Of a DNA stretch of 64,000 bases, positions 33,235 through 42,579 are shown in pieces. Position 1 is the stretch's first letter, and every line of letters begins with the position of its first letter. Under the pieces are notes generated by a model. It did no database searches, had not been told where the DNA came from, and worked only from the letters and a program-made list of their open reading frames with translations. The stretch lies in the NCBI RefSeq assembly GCF_021390575.1, contig NZ_JAJEJQ010000002.1, positions 992,001 to 1,056,000 on the forward strand, written 5' to 3'. Made by a program: the position numbers and the translations under genes. The DNA is from Paraburkholderia adhaesiva. Its GTDB lineage: Bacteria > Pseudomonadota > Gammaproteobacteria > Burkholderiales > Burkholderiaceae.

Positions 33235-33905
33235 CGAACGAAATATTCTTCCGCCACCCAGCCATCTTTGGTCAACCGCACACCCTCGCGCAGTTGCATC
33301 GTGCCGGCGCCTTCGATCACGCGCGCGACCATCGGGAACACGCGCTGGAACTGAGGATCCCTCGCAAAAGGCGCCGGGTCGATCTTGTAGGTGAAGAGCA
33401 CCGAGGTCCTGGTCTGGCCGTCGTGGGTCTGGGGCGGCTCCCAGCCCACCACTTTATCGAGCGTCAGCGTGGCCACACAGAAGTCGGCGTCGTGCGTGAC
33501 CGTCTTCCCGGGCATCGCCACCACCATCGTCTTGTGCACGTAGAACTTCTGGCCTGCGTCGGTCAGCGCGTACTCGCGTCCGGGCGCCCTGATCTTGATG
33601 CCGTCCTCGCCGGTACGTTCGACCATCATGGCGTTGCTCTTGACGAGGCCCAGCTTTTCCATCACCGGCAATTGGACCGCATCGCGGGAATGCGTGAGTA
33701 CTGCGTCCTGATCGGCCACATGGATGGGCCAGTCGTATTTCGCCACGCACAGGTGACCGCGGTCGGCCAGGTAGGTGTTGATGGTCTTCGTGAAGTTCGC
33801 CGCGTTCGGCTCTGCCGGATTGCCGTGGCAGCCGGCGAGCATGACGAGCGCAGACAAGGTAACGCCAACGCCCGCGCCGCGGACGGTATTCGAAAATGGC
33901 TTCAT
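33231..33905 (-). CDS. Hypothetical lipoprotein between MauG-type and P4H-type genes
   Basis: A 224-residue protein with a lipoprotein signal (LVMLAGC, Cys at about 26). The mature part is rich in basic and hydrophobic residues with DRGHLCVAKYDWPIHV near its start and a second Cys in DADFCVATLTLDKVV. No family is recognised. ATG 33905 begins after a 35-bp gap from the peroxidase stop, and its own stop overlaps the oxygenase ATG (ATGA). That coupling suggests linked function, but the role is not known. Confidence 0.7.
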   Translation of the reverse strand: MKPFSNTVRGAGVGVTLSALVMLAGCHGNPAEPNAANFTKTINTYLADRGHLCVAKYDWPIHVADQDAVLTHSRDAVQLPVMEKLGLVKSNAMMVERTGEDGIKIRAPGREYALTDAGQKFYVHKTMVVAMPGKTVTHDADFCVATLTLDKVVGWEPPQTHDGQTRTSVLFTYKIDPAPFARDPQFQRVFPMVARVIEGAGTMQLREGVRLTKDGWVAEEYFVR

Positions 33906-33940
33906 CAGAAAAGAGTCAGTCGAAAATAAATAAGGGCAAC

Positions 33941-35410
33941 CTAGTTCACGCAGGTACCGGTGGTGGGCTGCGTCGCGGGCGGCTGGTAACCGTCGCTCAA
34001 GGTATTCAGGTAACACACCAGGTCCTGCACTTCCTGGTCGGAGAGTTGCGGCGCCGCATGGACGGCACGCGGCATCGCGCCGTTGATCGCCGTGGTGCCG
34101 CCCACAGCGGTCTGGCCCTGGCCCATCGGCAGTTCCTCGTCGATGTTGCCTTGGTAGGTTGAGGGCAGGTCGTTGAACTTGTTCACTACCGCGCCGGCCG
34201 CGTAGGTCGGTTGCAGGGCATACGTCGGGTTGTGCGTGACCTGGGTCGAATCGCCGCCCGTGGACGGATACCAGTACTCGGGGTTCGTGTCGCGCGTGTT
34301 GTAGAAGCGGATCACCTGCTCCAGCGAATGAAACACGCCGTTGTGGAAGAAGGCGTTGCGTGATGCGATATTGCGCAGCGTCGGAACCTTGAAGCGGCCG
34401 CAGAACGGATCGGGATTGATCGTGCCCGTGAAGGGATCCGGTCCCGCGCCGCTCAATGCCGTGCCGGGCGTGTGGTCGGTATACGTGCCGGCGTTGATCG
34501 GGCCGCACAGACCCATGTCGTAATAGCTGGCGTCCTGGTTGGCCGGGATGGGATCCGGGTTGCCTGGGATCGACGTATCGTTGCGCGGCGCACCGATCGC
34601 CTGGTACGTGAAGTCGGTGCCCAACCGGATCGAGCCGTTGAAATTGGCGCCCATGTAATGGCAGGCCACGCAACCGGCGCCGGAATCCGTATTGTTGAAG
34701 AGATTCATGCCGCGAATTTCAGCCGCCGTCAGCGTGCCGCCGATCTTGTTGTTCGAATACAGATCGAACTTGCTGCTATAGGGCGCGAAGTCGGGATCTT
34801 CCTGCTGGTAGGCCTGAAGTGCGAGCCCAATGTCCGCGAATGCCGTATCGGTATTGCCAAAAACGGCCGGACCGTACACCTGCTTAAAGAGCGCGGCATA
34901 CGAGGAGTTCTGCACCGCCTGCACCACGACGGCCTTCGAAGCGTTGTTCATTTCGAGCGGGTTCAGCAGCGGCATGGCCGCCTGATCGGCCAGCGAGGCA
35001 GCACGGCCGTCCCACATCAGGCCGCCGCCCGGTGCGTTGGCCGTGATGCCGTCAGGGTTCGATGCGGTGTCGCTGTAGTCGGGCGTGACCTGCTTGTAGC
35101 GCAGCGAAGGCACCGCGCGCTGGCCCTGTGCCAGCCCGTCCGAGCCGAGCTGCACCGAGAGACTGTTGGGCGGGCCGTAGGCAAACGCGGGATCGTGGCA
35201 ACTGGCGCAGGCCATGTTCTTGTTGCCGGACAGCGTCTTGTCGAAGAACACCTGCTCACCGATCTGCGCAGCAGGGCTCAGTGTGCTCGCGGGCGTCGCG
35301 CCCCCCGTGCCGCCGCCCGACGAAGACGACTGTGACGAGCCGCCTCCACCGCCGCAAGCGGCCAGTGTTAACAGAATGGCGCCCAACGCCGCCGCATAAA
35401 GCTTGCGCAT
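33941..35410 (-). CDS. Di-heme cytochrome c peroxidase/MauG family lipoprotein
   Basis: A 489-residue protein with a lipobox (LTLAAC, Cys at 19), a Gly/Ser-rich linker, and two c-type heme sites: CASCH (about residue 68) and CVACH (about 250). GGGLMWDGRAASLADQA and RFKVPTLRNIASRNAFFHNGVF are conserved in the CcpA/MauG family. CCP reduces peroxide; MauG oxidises protein substrates. The gene is first of a co-oriented set with a lipoprotein and a P4H-like oxygenase. Which activity it has cannot be decided from sequence alone. Confidence 0.88.
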   Translation of the reverse strand: MRKLYAAALGAILLTLAACGGGGGSSQSSSSGGGTGGATPASTLSPAAQIGEQVFFDKTLSGNKNMACASCHDPAFAYGPPNSLSVQLGSDGLAQGQRAVPSLRYKQVTPDYSDTASNPDGITANAPGGGLMWDGRAASLADQAAMPLLNPLEMNNASKAVVVQAVQNSSYAALFKQVYGPAVFGNTDTAFADIGLALQAYQQEDPDFAPYSSKFDLYSNNKIGGTLTAAEIRGMNLFNNTDSGAGCVACHYMGANFNGSIRLGTDFTYQAIGAPRNDTSIPGNPDPIPANQDASYYDMGLCGPINAGTYTDHTPGTALSGAGPDPFTGTINPDPFCGRFKVPTLRNIASRNAFFHNGVFHSLEQVIRFYNTRDTNPEYWYPSTGGDSTQVTHNPTYALQPTYAAGAVVNKFNDLPSTYQGNIDEELPMGQGQTAVGGTTAINGAMPRAVHAAPQLSDQEVQDLVCYLNTLSDGYQPPATQPTTGTCVN

Positions 35411-35452
35411 CGCTTTTCCTTCCCGCTTTCTTCTTTTTCGGTAAAACGGCTG

Positions 35453-35481
35453 GCGGGGGAGCGGTTGAACCGTTCCCCCGC
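35453..35481 (-). terminator. Strong hairpin between phosphoesterase and peroxidase genes
   Basis: A 13-bp stem with one G-U pair and a 3-nt loop lies 60 bp past the phosphoesterase stop on the minus strand. Only a short T run (GTTTTA) follows, about 8 nt later. It probably separates the two transcripts or acts as a processing site. Confidence 0.5.
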
Positions 35482-35539
35482 GCCGGCTACAGCCAGGTGA
35501 GTCGCACGCCTGCGCGTGCCTGGTGCTTGACGCTGGTTG

Positions 35540-37939
35540 TTACTTGATCGCCCACAGGTTCTTCTGGGTCGTGTCCGGACCGACTTGCGCCGCGTCGGTC
35601 ACGTCACCCGTCTGGAACTTCTGCGTGTAACCGGCCGGAATCGCGTAGGCGTGGTTCATCGGACGAACCGAGTCGTAGTGCGTGTCGGCGCTGCCAACGT
35701 ACTCAGGCAGATTGGCGATGTTCTGCGCGATATACGATTCCGTGTACTTCGAACGGTTGGCGTACGAAGCCGGAACACCCGGGTCGGCCAGCTGGAACAT
35801 GTCCTGCAGCGTGCGAACGAACGAGAAGTGGCTGTACGTATCGCTGTCCGCGATGCCCTTCGGTGCCGTGCCTACGTCTTGCTGGTTGGTCAGCAGAACG
35901 AAGATCGAGTTGCCGTGGCCCTTGTTGCCGAGCCCGTAGTTCGACTGCACAGCCGACCAGGAACCATCGGCGTTCTGCATCTGCGTGGCCTTGCCGCCCA
36001 CGTCCCAGCCGCAGCACGAGCTGCCAGCCCCGTTCGACGTACCGTTGCCTTCGTCGAACATGACCACGATGGCGACGTTGCGCTGCTTGTTCTGCCACAG
36101 CGGCGAGGCCTTGATCTTCTGCACCACGGCGTTGGTGTAGTAGTCGGCGCGGGTCAAGAGCGAATGGATCGGAACGCTACCGCTTGCACTGGCCGTGTCC
36201 GAACAGGTGGTATCGCTGCCGGTGCCGTGCAGGTCGTCACACTGGTCAGGCATGATGAAGTTCAGGGTGCCGACGTCGCCATTGGCCAGGTCGGTGCTGA
36301 ACTGGTCGACGTTGTAGCCGGTCGGAACCGTGTAGAGCGTGTTGGCGGTCAGGTCGGCTGCCTTCGTGTAGTACTGGGTGCCGAAAATCGTGCGGTTGTT
36401 AGCGAAGAACTCCGGCTGATTGCGCACGTTCTGGTAGGCCATGCCCGGGTGGTGCTTGGTCTTGTAGAGCGACTTGACCATGGCGATGGCCGTGCCCGTC
36501 GTAGAGATCGACCCATCGGTCGCGGTGTACGCCGACACTTCAGCGGTGTCACCGAGGCTGTCGGCGCGCGGATCCTGACCCGGGTTCATGGATTCGCTGT
36601 ACGTACGCCACGTCATGCCCGCGTTCGAAATCTGCGTGAACAGGTTCGGGGCGCTCATGATGTTGTGGTTGGCGTGGTTAGCGGTGCCGTCCGTCGCGCA
36701 TTCCGCGCCCGTAGTCGTCTTGTTGCTGTTGGACAGCAGGTCCGTGACGGGCACGGTGACGCCGCCAGCGGTGGTGCCGATGATCGGGTCGGCAGACGTC
36801 ACGGCGACGTGAGACGGCAGGGGCTGGCCGTCGGACGCGGTGCCGCCGGCGAAAGCCTTGTCCGTCGGGGTGTTGGCGCCGATGGCGGCGCAACCCCACC
36901 AGTCGTCGTCGCTGATACCGAAGTCGTCCGCGCCGCCGAGCGCGGTGTAGTTCGGCTCGGACGGGCTACCCGTCGCGAAGTAGGTCGAGAAGTAGTTGCC
37001 GTTCGTGATCATATTGTTCACTTGCGGCATGGACGTCGAACCCTTGACGCGGTTCGTGCTGCTGTTTTCCAGCATGATCACGAAAATGTTGTCGTAGCGC
37101 GGAACGGCTTCGACGTTGAACGCAGCCTGCTGGGCCTGCGCGAAGTTGATCGTCGTGCGCGTGTCGGCCGGGATGGTTTCGCCAGCGGTGATGCCGGCAA
37201 CGCCGGTCAGCGTGGGGTCTCCTCCGGCCACGGCCAGCGCGTCGGGGTACTTGTCGCCGCGATCGAGTTTCGTCGTGGCGTAGGTGTAGCGGTTGGTCAG
37301 CGCGTTTTCTTCGAACAGCACGCTGTATTGCTCGGCACCGGTCAGTGTGTTCGGGTCGGCCAGGACGTCGGCGGCGGGCACCGTGACGGAGGCGGTGTTG
37401 AATGCCGGGCCGGACAGGCGCGTCGACAGATTGGCCTTCTCGGCCGCGTACGTGGTGCTGTTGGCTTCGACAAGGCGCTGCACTTCGCTCGACATCGGGC
37501 TGATCACGACGTTGGCGGCGCCCTGGTCGGCGATCTGGGCGGTCGAGGCGCGCAGGATGAGGTGGCCGGCGACCTTCGCACCCGAGGCCGTGTTCGTGGC
37601 CGCGGTGGTGATATTGGCGACGAGCTGGCCCGAGGCGCTCGAGGTCAGCGAGAAATGCCCGCTGTTGTCGGTCGTCGTGGACGGTTCCCCGCTGTCGAGC
37701 ACACCGTTGCCGTTGGTATCGACGAACACGGTGGCGCCGGCGTAGTAACCGGCCTTCATGGTCGGGTTGCCGGTCGCGCTCGCGACGAAAGAACTTGCCG
37801 CCACCACGCCCGAATAGTTCGTGCTCGTTGCGGTATTCGAATTATTCGAACCACTGGAGCCGCCGCAAGCTGCGAGTACGCACGCAGCGGCAACGGACGT
37901 TAGACAGAGCGCTGGGCGCAGGTTGTTGTGCGATGACAT
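35540..37939 (-). CDS. Lipoprotein phosphoesterase (acid phosphatase/phospholipase C-like family)
   Basis: A 799-residue secreted lipoprotein (VAAACVLAACGG, Cys at about 25). Residues about 30-240 include a Ca-binding-like DTNGNGVLDSGE segment. The catalytic phosphoesterase domain (about 285-760) matches PF04185-type enzymes. It starts IFVIMLENSSTNRVKG (metal-binding Glu/Asn), continues STYFATGSPSEPNYTALGG, MPDQCDDLHG and VVMFDEGNG, and ends GHGNSIFVLLTN. Such enzymes hydrolyse phosphomonoesters or phospholipids outside the cell. The frame extends to GTG 38005, but ATG 37939 gives the proper signal peptide. Confidence 0.88.
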   Translation of the reverse strand: MSSHNNLRPALCLTSVAAACVLAACGGSSGSNNSNTATSTNYSGVVAASSFVASATGNPTMKAGYYAGATVFVDTNGNGVLDSGEPSTTTDNSGHFSLTSSASGQLVANITTAATNTASGAKVAGHLILRASTAQIADQGAANVVISPMSSEVQRLVEANSTTYAAEKANLSTRLSGPAFNTASVTVPAADVLADPNTLTGAEQYSVLFEENALTNRYTYATTKLDRGDKYPDALAVAGGDPTLTGVAGITAGETIPADTRTTINFAQAQQAAFNVEAVPRYDNIFVIMLENSSTNRVKGSTSMPQVNNMITNGNYFSTYFATGSPSEPNYTALGGADDFGISDDDWWGCAAIGANTPTDKAFAGGTASDGQPLPSHVAVTSADPIIGTTAGGVTVPVTDLLSNSNKTTTGAECATDGTANHANHNIMSAPNLFTQISNAGMTWRTYSESMNPGQDPRADSLGDTAEVSAYTATDGSISTTGTAIAMVKSLYKTKHHPGMAYQNVRNQPEFFANNRTIFGTQYYTKAADLTANTLYTVPTGYNVDQFSTDLANGDVGTLNFIMPDQCDDLHGTGSDTTCSDTASASGSVPIHSLLTRADYYTNAVVQKIKASPLWQNKQRNVAIVVMFDEGNGTSNGAGSSCCGWDVGGKATQMQNADGSWSAVQSNYGLGNKGHGNSIFVLLTNQQDVGTAPKGIADSDTYSHFSFVRTLQDMFQLADPGVPASYANRSKYTESYIAQNIANLPEYVGSADTHYDSVRPMNHAYAIPAGYTQKFQTGDVTDAAQVGPDTTQKNLWAIK

Positions 37940-38676
37940 GTAGGGGGACCCTGTGTTGGATGTATTGACAACCGTTTTTTTGTAGAGCGCGACATTGCGA
38001 CGCACACGAATGATAGGAAGGGTCTATGTAAGAAATGTGTCGGTTTGGGCTAAGAATTGACAGGTGGGCCCTGCGCTTGGCTGTTCGCGTTGTTAGGGAA
38101 AATCCCGAGTGCACCGGCAAGCAGGGCCAACACGGGCTGGTCTCCAGCGAGACTCACCTAACGGTTTCGGGCGCAACAAAAAACGCGCTGCTCGTCGATG
38201 AAACGCTCGAAGCATTTGTGCGTGCGACGCGGTATCCGGCTGTGGCGGGAAGCCGCGGATCGAGTGCGGAGGGACGGCGCTTGTCGCGTCATGATTGGGG
38301 AACGCGCATTTGCACGAGGCGAGTCCGGATCGATTCCGCTAGCGGGTGGTAACACGGACTAACGGTGCGGGGCGACCCGGGCGTCGTTGCCGAGCCGGTT
38401 TATCCGGCGCGTGGCGAATGCGGGTGTGGCAGATCCAGGGGACTTCGGTGATTCGTTCGGATGAAGCGCTGGCAGCCGGTTTAACGTTTGCTCAGTGGGG
38501 GAGGACTGAGGCTCGTTCGCCCGCGATTGCAGAGACGCCGGGGTACGGTTATCGATGTGCTGAGTGCCTGACGCGACGCGATGGGAAGACTAGCGTAGCG
38601 CCCGCCGCGTCACGACATGCATCGAAAGGTGACTAGACGCTGCGTCAGCCGCGCCTGCCCCGTTTCTATCGCGCCG
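37940..38676. other. Long non-coding region upstream of the phosphoesterase gene
   Basis: 737 bp with no supported gene; small ORFs here are Arg-rich shadow-type frames without ribosome sites. The first 100 bp is AT-richer and probably holds the phosphoesterase promoter, with TATCAT (minus strand, near 38014-38019) as a possible -10. A single Pho-box-like half CTGTCAA (minus strand, near 38055-38061) is not enough to claim PhoB control. Confidence 0.45.
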
Positions 38677-39015
38677 TTACGCCTTCTCGCTCGCGAGACG
38701 GATCGTCACGATCAGCGAGGCGTCGTCGAGCGCCTCCAGCGCGTGCGGCGTGCCCGCTTCGAGCAGCAGCATGTCGCCCGCGTGAATCGTCCGCGGCTCG
38801 CCGTTCACGGTGAAGCGCACCACGCCTTCCACGCATTGCACGGTGATCTCGCCCGGCGTGTGGTGTTCGGCGAGCTGCTTGCCCGCGGGCAGCACGATAC
38901 GGATCACTTCAAGCTGTTTCGAGCGGATCAGCGTCGTAGACTTTGCGACCTTCAGCGCGCTGCCTAGCGGCCTGACGTCGAACGGCTCGCCGGGTGACGC
39001 ATGGGGAATGGCCAT
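38677..39015 (-). CDS. Cupin-domain protein
   Basis: A 112-residue single cupin barrel. Metal ligand motif 1 is HHTPGEIT with a downstream Glu, and motif 2 includes AGTPHALEA. The GEPRTIHAGDMLLLEAGTPHA stretch is split by the usual loop. Such small cupins often act as isomerases, dioxygenases or sensors. No substrate can be named. It begins 95 bp after the OsmC gene in the same direction. The start is ATG 39015. Confidence 0.82.
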   Translation of the reverse strand: MAIPHASPGEPFDVRPLGSALKVAKSTTLIRSKQLEVIRIVLPAGKQLAEHHTPGEITVQCVEGVVRFTVNGEPRTIHAGDMLLLEAGTPHALEALDDASLIVTIRLASEKA

Positions 39016-39110
39016 AAAAATCTCTCATCCGGTGACACCGGCCGCGCGCCGGTCATGCACGATGTGCACCCCGCACCGATGGCCGGCAAGCAACGCGGCG
39101 CTCCGCACGC

Positions 39111-39542
39111 TCACGAAGCAAGCGTTGCTTTCAGCGTGATCTTCGCGTTGTTGGCGAATAGCTTCGACAGCGGGCAATTTTCCTTCGCAGCCGTCGCGAG
39201 CTTTTCGAAATTGGCCTGATCGATGCCCGGGATTTTCGCCGTCATGTCGAGATCGCACGCCGTGATCGCGAAGCCTTCGCCCACCTTGTCGAGCGTAACG
39301 GTCGATTTGGTTTCGATGCTGTCGGCCTTGAAACCCGCATTGGTCAGGAAGAGCGAGAACGCCATCGTGAAGCAGCCCGCATGCGCGGCGCCGATGAGTT
39401 CCTCGGGGTTGGTGCCCGGCCCGCCTTCGAAGCGCGATGCGAAGCCATACGGCGCGTCTTTGAGCACGCCGGTCTGCGTGGAGATCGTACCTTGTCCGTC
39501 TTTGATGCCACCGTGCCATCTGGCCGATGCCGTCTTCTGCAT
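39111..39542 (-). CDS. OsmC-family peroxidase/peroxiredoxin-like protein
   Basis: A 143-residue OsmC/Ohr-type protein that reduces organic hydroperoxides through two Cys. One is in the GAAHAGCFTMAFS motif and the other in ENCPLSKLF, the expected spacing of about 65 residues. Basic TVTLDKVGEGFAIT and IKDGQGTIST strands fit the fold. The start is ATG 39542, in line with the common MQKTASARWHGG beginning. It follows the terminal oxidase operon by 46 bp and may be co-transcribed. Confidence 0.92.
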   Translation of the reverse strand: MQKTASARWHGGIKDGQGTISTQTGVLKDAPYGFASRFEGGPGTNPEELIGAAHAGCFTMAFSLFLTNAGFKADSIETKSTVTLDKVGEGFAITACDLDMTAKIPGIDQANFEKLATAAKENCPLSKLFANNAKITLKATLAS

Positions 39543-39588
39543 GATGTTTCTCCGCTGTATCGGGAAGGGATGCGCTTGCCGCATCGAC

Positions 39589-40377
39589 TCAAGGCCGCGG
39601 CTGCCCGGCAAACCAGGCCGCTGCTGCATCGATCTCCGCGAGTGTCATGTTGCGCGCGATATTGCGCATCTGCTCTGAGTAGTCGTTGTGCCGGGAGCCG
39701 TCCGCAAACGCAAGCATCTGTGCCTTCGTATAGGCCGCGGGCAGACCGTCGAGCGACGGGGCGCCCGTCATGAGCTCGATACCGCCGTGGCACGAAGCGC
39801 ACGCCGGAATGTTACGCAGGGGCGAGCCGTGCGCCACGATCGGGGGTGGCGCGCCGTTCACGTGCACGGGGCGCGGCAGCGACGAGTAGTAGGCCGCGAG
39901 GTCGACTATGTCCTGGTCGGAGAGGTTGCGCGCCATCGGCGACATCACCGCGCTCACGCGCACGCCACTGCGGAAGTCCTGCAGTTGCTTGTAGATCGAG
40001 GTCGCGGGTTGTCCCGCGAGATTCGGCGAATTCGCCTCGCTGATGCCCTGCGGTCCATGGCACATCGTGCAGCGCAGCGCGAGCGTCGCGCCGCGGCCGA
40101 TCGAGAGTTGCGTGGGATTGTCGAGCAAGTGCGGCGTGAGCTGGACCGTGCTGACCCTGTTGCCTGGCGGGACAGCCGATTCGACCGGATGCCACTGGCG
40201 CGGCACGCCCGCGGCGCTGCAGATCGCGTTCCAGATGCCCGTGAAGTACGGATCGGTTTTCACGGAAGGCAGCCACACGAACCCAATCAACACCGACACG
40301 ATGAACGCCACAATCGTCGCGCCCACCCCGGCGCGGAACCACGGATTGCGTAACGAGAACAGCGTATCGTCGTTCAT
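39589..40377 (-). CDS. Membrane-anchored di-heme c-type cytochrome
   Basis: A 262-residue protein with an N-terminal membrane anchor (AGVGATIVAFIVSVLIGFVW) and two heme c sites, CTMCH and CASCH, in two cytochrome c domains. It starts inside the stop of the oxidase subunit I gene (ATGA), the last gene of the terminal-oxidase cluster. It likely brings electrons to the oxidase CuA site or serves as an extra subunit. The long upstream frame to 40488 lies within subunit I and is not real. Confidence 0.88.
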   Translation of the reverse strand: MNDDTLFSLRNPWFRAGVGATIVAFIVSVLIGFVWLPSVKTDPYFTGIWNAICSAAGVPRQWHPVESAVPPGNRVSTVQLTPHLLDNPTQLSIGRGATLALRCTMCHGPQGISEANSPNLAGQPATSIYKQLQDFRSGVRVSAVMSPMARNLSDQDIVDLAAYYSSLPRPVHVNGAPPPIVAHGSPLRNIPACASCHGGIELMTGAPSLDGLPAAYTKAQMLAFADGSRHNDYSEQMRNIARNMTLAEIDAAAAWFAGQPRP

Positions 40378-41999
40378 CGCAGCGCTCCAATGGGGATCGC
40401 GGGTACGGACGTGTTGTTGTTCGCGATTGCCTGCGCGATCGGATAGGCGTAATTGGTGACCGTGAGTGCGATCATGAGCACGATCCACAAGGCGAAACTG
40501 TTGAGCGCGACGGGCAGTGTGTGCGGCTCATGGACCGGCGTGCTGAAGCGGTATTCCTCGAGCGCGATGTGCTCGCCGCGATGGCCTTGAAGCAGCACGA
40601 TGATGAACAGGATCCCCGAAATGACCAGTATCAGCCCGCCAAACACCGAGATCACGACGAGCATGGCCTGCGGCGCGATCGCGGGATCGGTGAAGTCGAA
40701 ATAGGCCATGCGGCGCGGCATGCCCATGATGCCGACGAAGTGCCACGGAATCGTCGTGACCATCATGCCGATGAACCACAGCCACAGTTGCCAGCGCATG
40801 AGCCGCCAGTTGTTGAGCGCGCGGCCCGTGAGATGCGGCCACAGATCGTAGGCAATGGCGAAATACATGATGACGATCGCGCCGCCGAAAATCAGGTGGA
40901 AGTGGCCCGTGATCCACTGCGTGTTGTGGATCGTCTGGTCGAGCTGGTAGCTCATGTTGATGAGGCCGCCCGCGCCGCCGAGGCCGAGCATGACGAACGA
41001 GAACGCGACGGCGAGCATCTGCGGATTGTCCCACGGCAGCTTCGCAATCCAGCCGAACGTGCCCGTGCCGCCGCGAAGGCGGCCCGCGATTTCGATCGAG
41101 GCGCAAATCGTGAAGACGGTGAGCAGCGTCGGCACCGATACGAGCGCCGTGAACACGGTCTGCACGAACTTGAAGCCGGAACCCACGTGCGGATCGGTGA
41201 AGAGGTGATGCAGGCCGATCGGCATCGCGACAACGAGGAACAGGATGAATGAGATACGCGCCATCGCATCGCTGTAGAGCCGCCCGCCGATCGCGCGCGG
41301 CACGATCGTGTAGTAGGCGACATACGCGGGTATCAGCCAGAAGTAGACGATTGCGTGCAGCGTCCACGAGAAGAACACACGCGCGAGGCCGGCGTCGATG
41401 GTCGTGCGCAGGCCGAGCGCCACCGGCAGGATCTGGAACAATACCTCGATCGCGGCACCCACGGCGGTCCAGCCCCACAGGTAGGCGCCCGCGGTGATGG
41501 AGAACATGGCGAGCGGTACTGGCTTTCCCGGGTTATCCCGTTTCCAGCAGTGGCAGTTGACGGCCATGAGCGCGACCCAGACCCACGAGCCCACCACGAC
41601 TAGCACGACACCGATGTAATAGAACACGTTGCCGATCATCGGCGGATAGAACGTGAAGAGCACGGAAGCGAGTCCGAGCAACACAGTCACGGACGCGGTG
41701 ACCCCGCCGAGCGCGACCAGGATGAAGCCGGTCCATGCCCAGCGCACGCCGATGAGCGGCCGCTTGAGCGCGAGTTCGCTGACCGCGTAGCCAAAACCCA
41801 TCGCGACCAGTGTGGGCAGCGCGTAACCCATCACGGTGCCGTGCTCGGTGACCGACCGGTAATACAACTCGGGGTTCTGCAGCCACGGATGCAGCGGGCT
41901 GCGCACCAGCATCTGCCACGCGCCGAGCAGCAGCGCGACGCCGAACAGGATGAACGCGAGCCAGAAGTGAGCCAGGACGAGTCGCTTGTTATTTAACAC
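40374..41999 (-). CDS. B-type (ba3-like) heme-copper oxidase subunit I
   Basis: A 541-residue integral membrane protein with about 13 transmembrane helices. Heme and CuB ligands are visible: His in EHGTVMGYALP (low-spin heme), FFSWTLHAIVYFWLIPAY (CuB His and the cross-linked Tyr in the H-A-I-V-Y pattern of B-type enzymes), GLHHLFTDPHVG (two CuB His), and TGHFHLIFGG (heme His pair). It reduces oxygen to water and pumps protons. Its start overlaps subunit II by 11 bp. It is encoded in a six-gene minus-strand cluster with three c cytochromes. Confidence 0.92.
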   Translation of the reverse strand: MLNNKRLVLAHFWLAFILFGVALLLGAWQMLVRSPLHPWLQNPELYYRSVTEHGTVMGYALPTLVAMGFGYAVSELALKRPLIGVRWAWTGFILVALGGVTASVTVLLGLASVLFTFYPPMIGNVFYYIGVVLVVVGSWVWVALMAVNCHCWKRDNPGKPVPLAMFSITAGAYLWGWTAVGAAIEVLFQILPVALGLRTTIDAGLARVFFSWTLHAIVYFWLIPAYVAYYTIVPRAIGGRLYSDAMARISFILFLVVAMPIGLHHLFTDPHVGSGFKFVQTVFTALVSVPTLLTVFTICASIEIAGRLRGGTGTFGWIAKLPWDNPQMLAVAFSFVMLGLGGAGGLINMSYQLDQTIHNTQWITGHFHLIFGGAIVIMYFAIAYDLWPHLTGRALNNWRLMRWQLWLWFIGMMVTTIPWHFVGIMGMPRRMAYFDFTDPAIAPQAMLVVISVFGGLILVISGILFIIVLLQGHRGEHIALEEYRFSTPVHEPHTLPVALNSFALWIVLMIALTVTNYAYPIAQAIANNNTSVPAIPIGALR

Positions 42000-42561
42000 A
42001 GCTGAGTCTCCCCGCGTTGCCGGCCTGTGTGGCCATCTGCATGAACGAGTCCTTGTCGATGACCTTCACGTGTGCCCACATGCCCTGGTGGCCTGGGCCA
42101 CAGTACTCGTGGCAGGGCATGAGGTGGTCGCCCGTGCGATCGAAGGTCGTGCGGAACGTCGATACATAGCCCGGTTCGAGCATCGTATTCAGGTTGGTGT
42201 CGGTGATGAGGAAGCCGTGTATGACGTCGGCACTAGTCGCGCGAAACGTGATCGGCACGCCTGCGGGCACGAGCAGGCACTGCGGCGTGAACGAGTATTC
42301 CTGAGCAATCAGGCGCACTGTCACCGAGCCGTCGGTCTCGACAACGCTGCCGAGGTTCGGTTCGACGAATTCGCCGCTCATGTGCAGCGAGGTGACGTCG
42401 ACAGTCTCGACGCGTGACGGCGGCATCATCGCCCAGTGCAGGCCGGTGAAGACGACCATCGCGACCAGTACGGACACAAGAAGGACCATCGCCACTGCCC
42501 AGCGGCGCTCTACGCGGGCGGCGACGTCGGCACTGGCATGGGGATCGGTTGGGCTCGACAT
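41989..42561 (-). CDS. Heme-copper oxidase subunit II with CuA centre
   Basis: A 190-residue protein with a single N-terminal transmembrane helix (about 22-46) and a cupredoxin domain. The CuA ligands are in PCHEYCGPGHQGMW (two Cys, His, Met), with another His near FRATSADVIHGF. It receives electrons from cytochrome c and passes them to heme in subunit I. It overlaps subunit I by 11 bp. The shortness and single helix match B-type oxidases rather than aa3 enzymes. Confidence 0.92.
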   Translation of the reverse strand: MSSPTDPHASADVAARVERRWAVAMVLLVSVLVAMVVFTGLHWAMMPPSRVETVDVTSLHMSGEFVEPNLGSVVETDGSVTVRLIAQEYSFTPQCLLVPAGVPITFRATSADVIHGFLITDTNLNTMLEPGYVSTFRTTFDRTGDHLMPCHEYCGPGHQGMWAHVKVIDKDSFMQMATQAGNAGRLSCVK

Positions 42562-42579
42562 GGGATCGGACCGTTTTAT

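Noticed and set aside
35537..37903. 788-codon plus-strand ORF
   Set aside because: It runs antisense to the phosphoesterase gene; composition (Val/Arg/Gly) is that of a shadow frame and no ribosome site exists.
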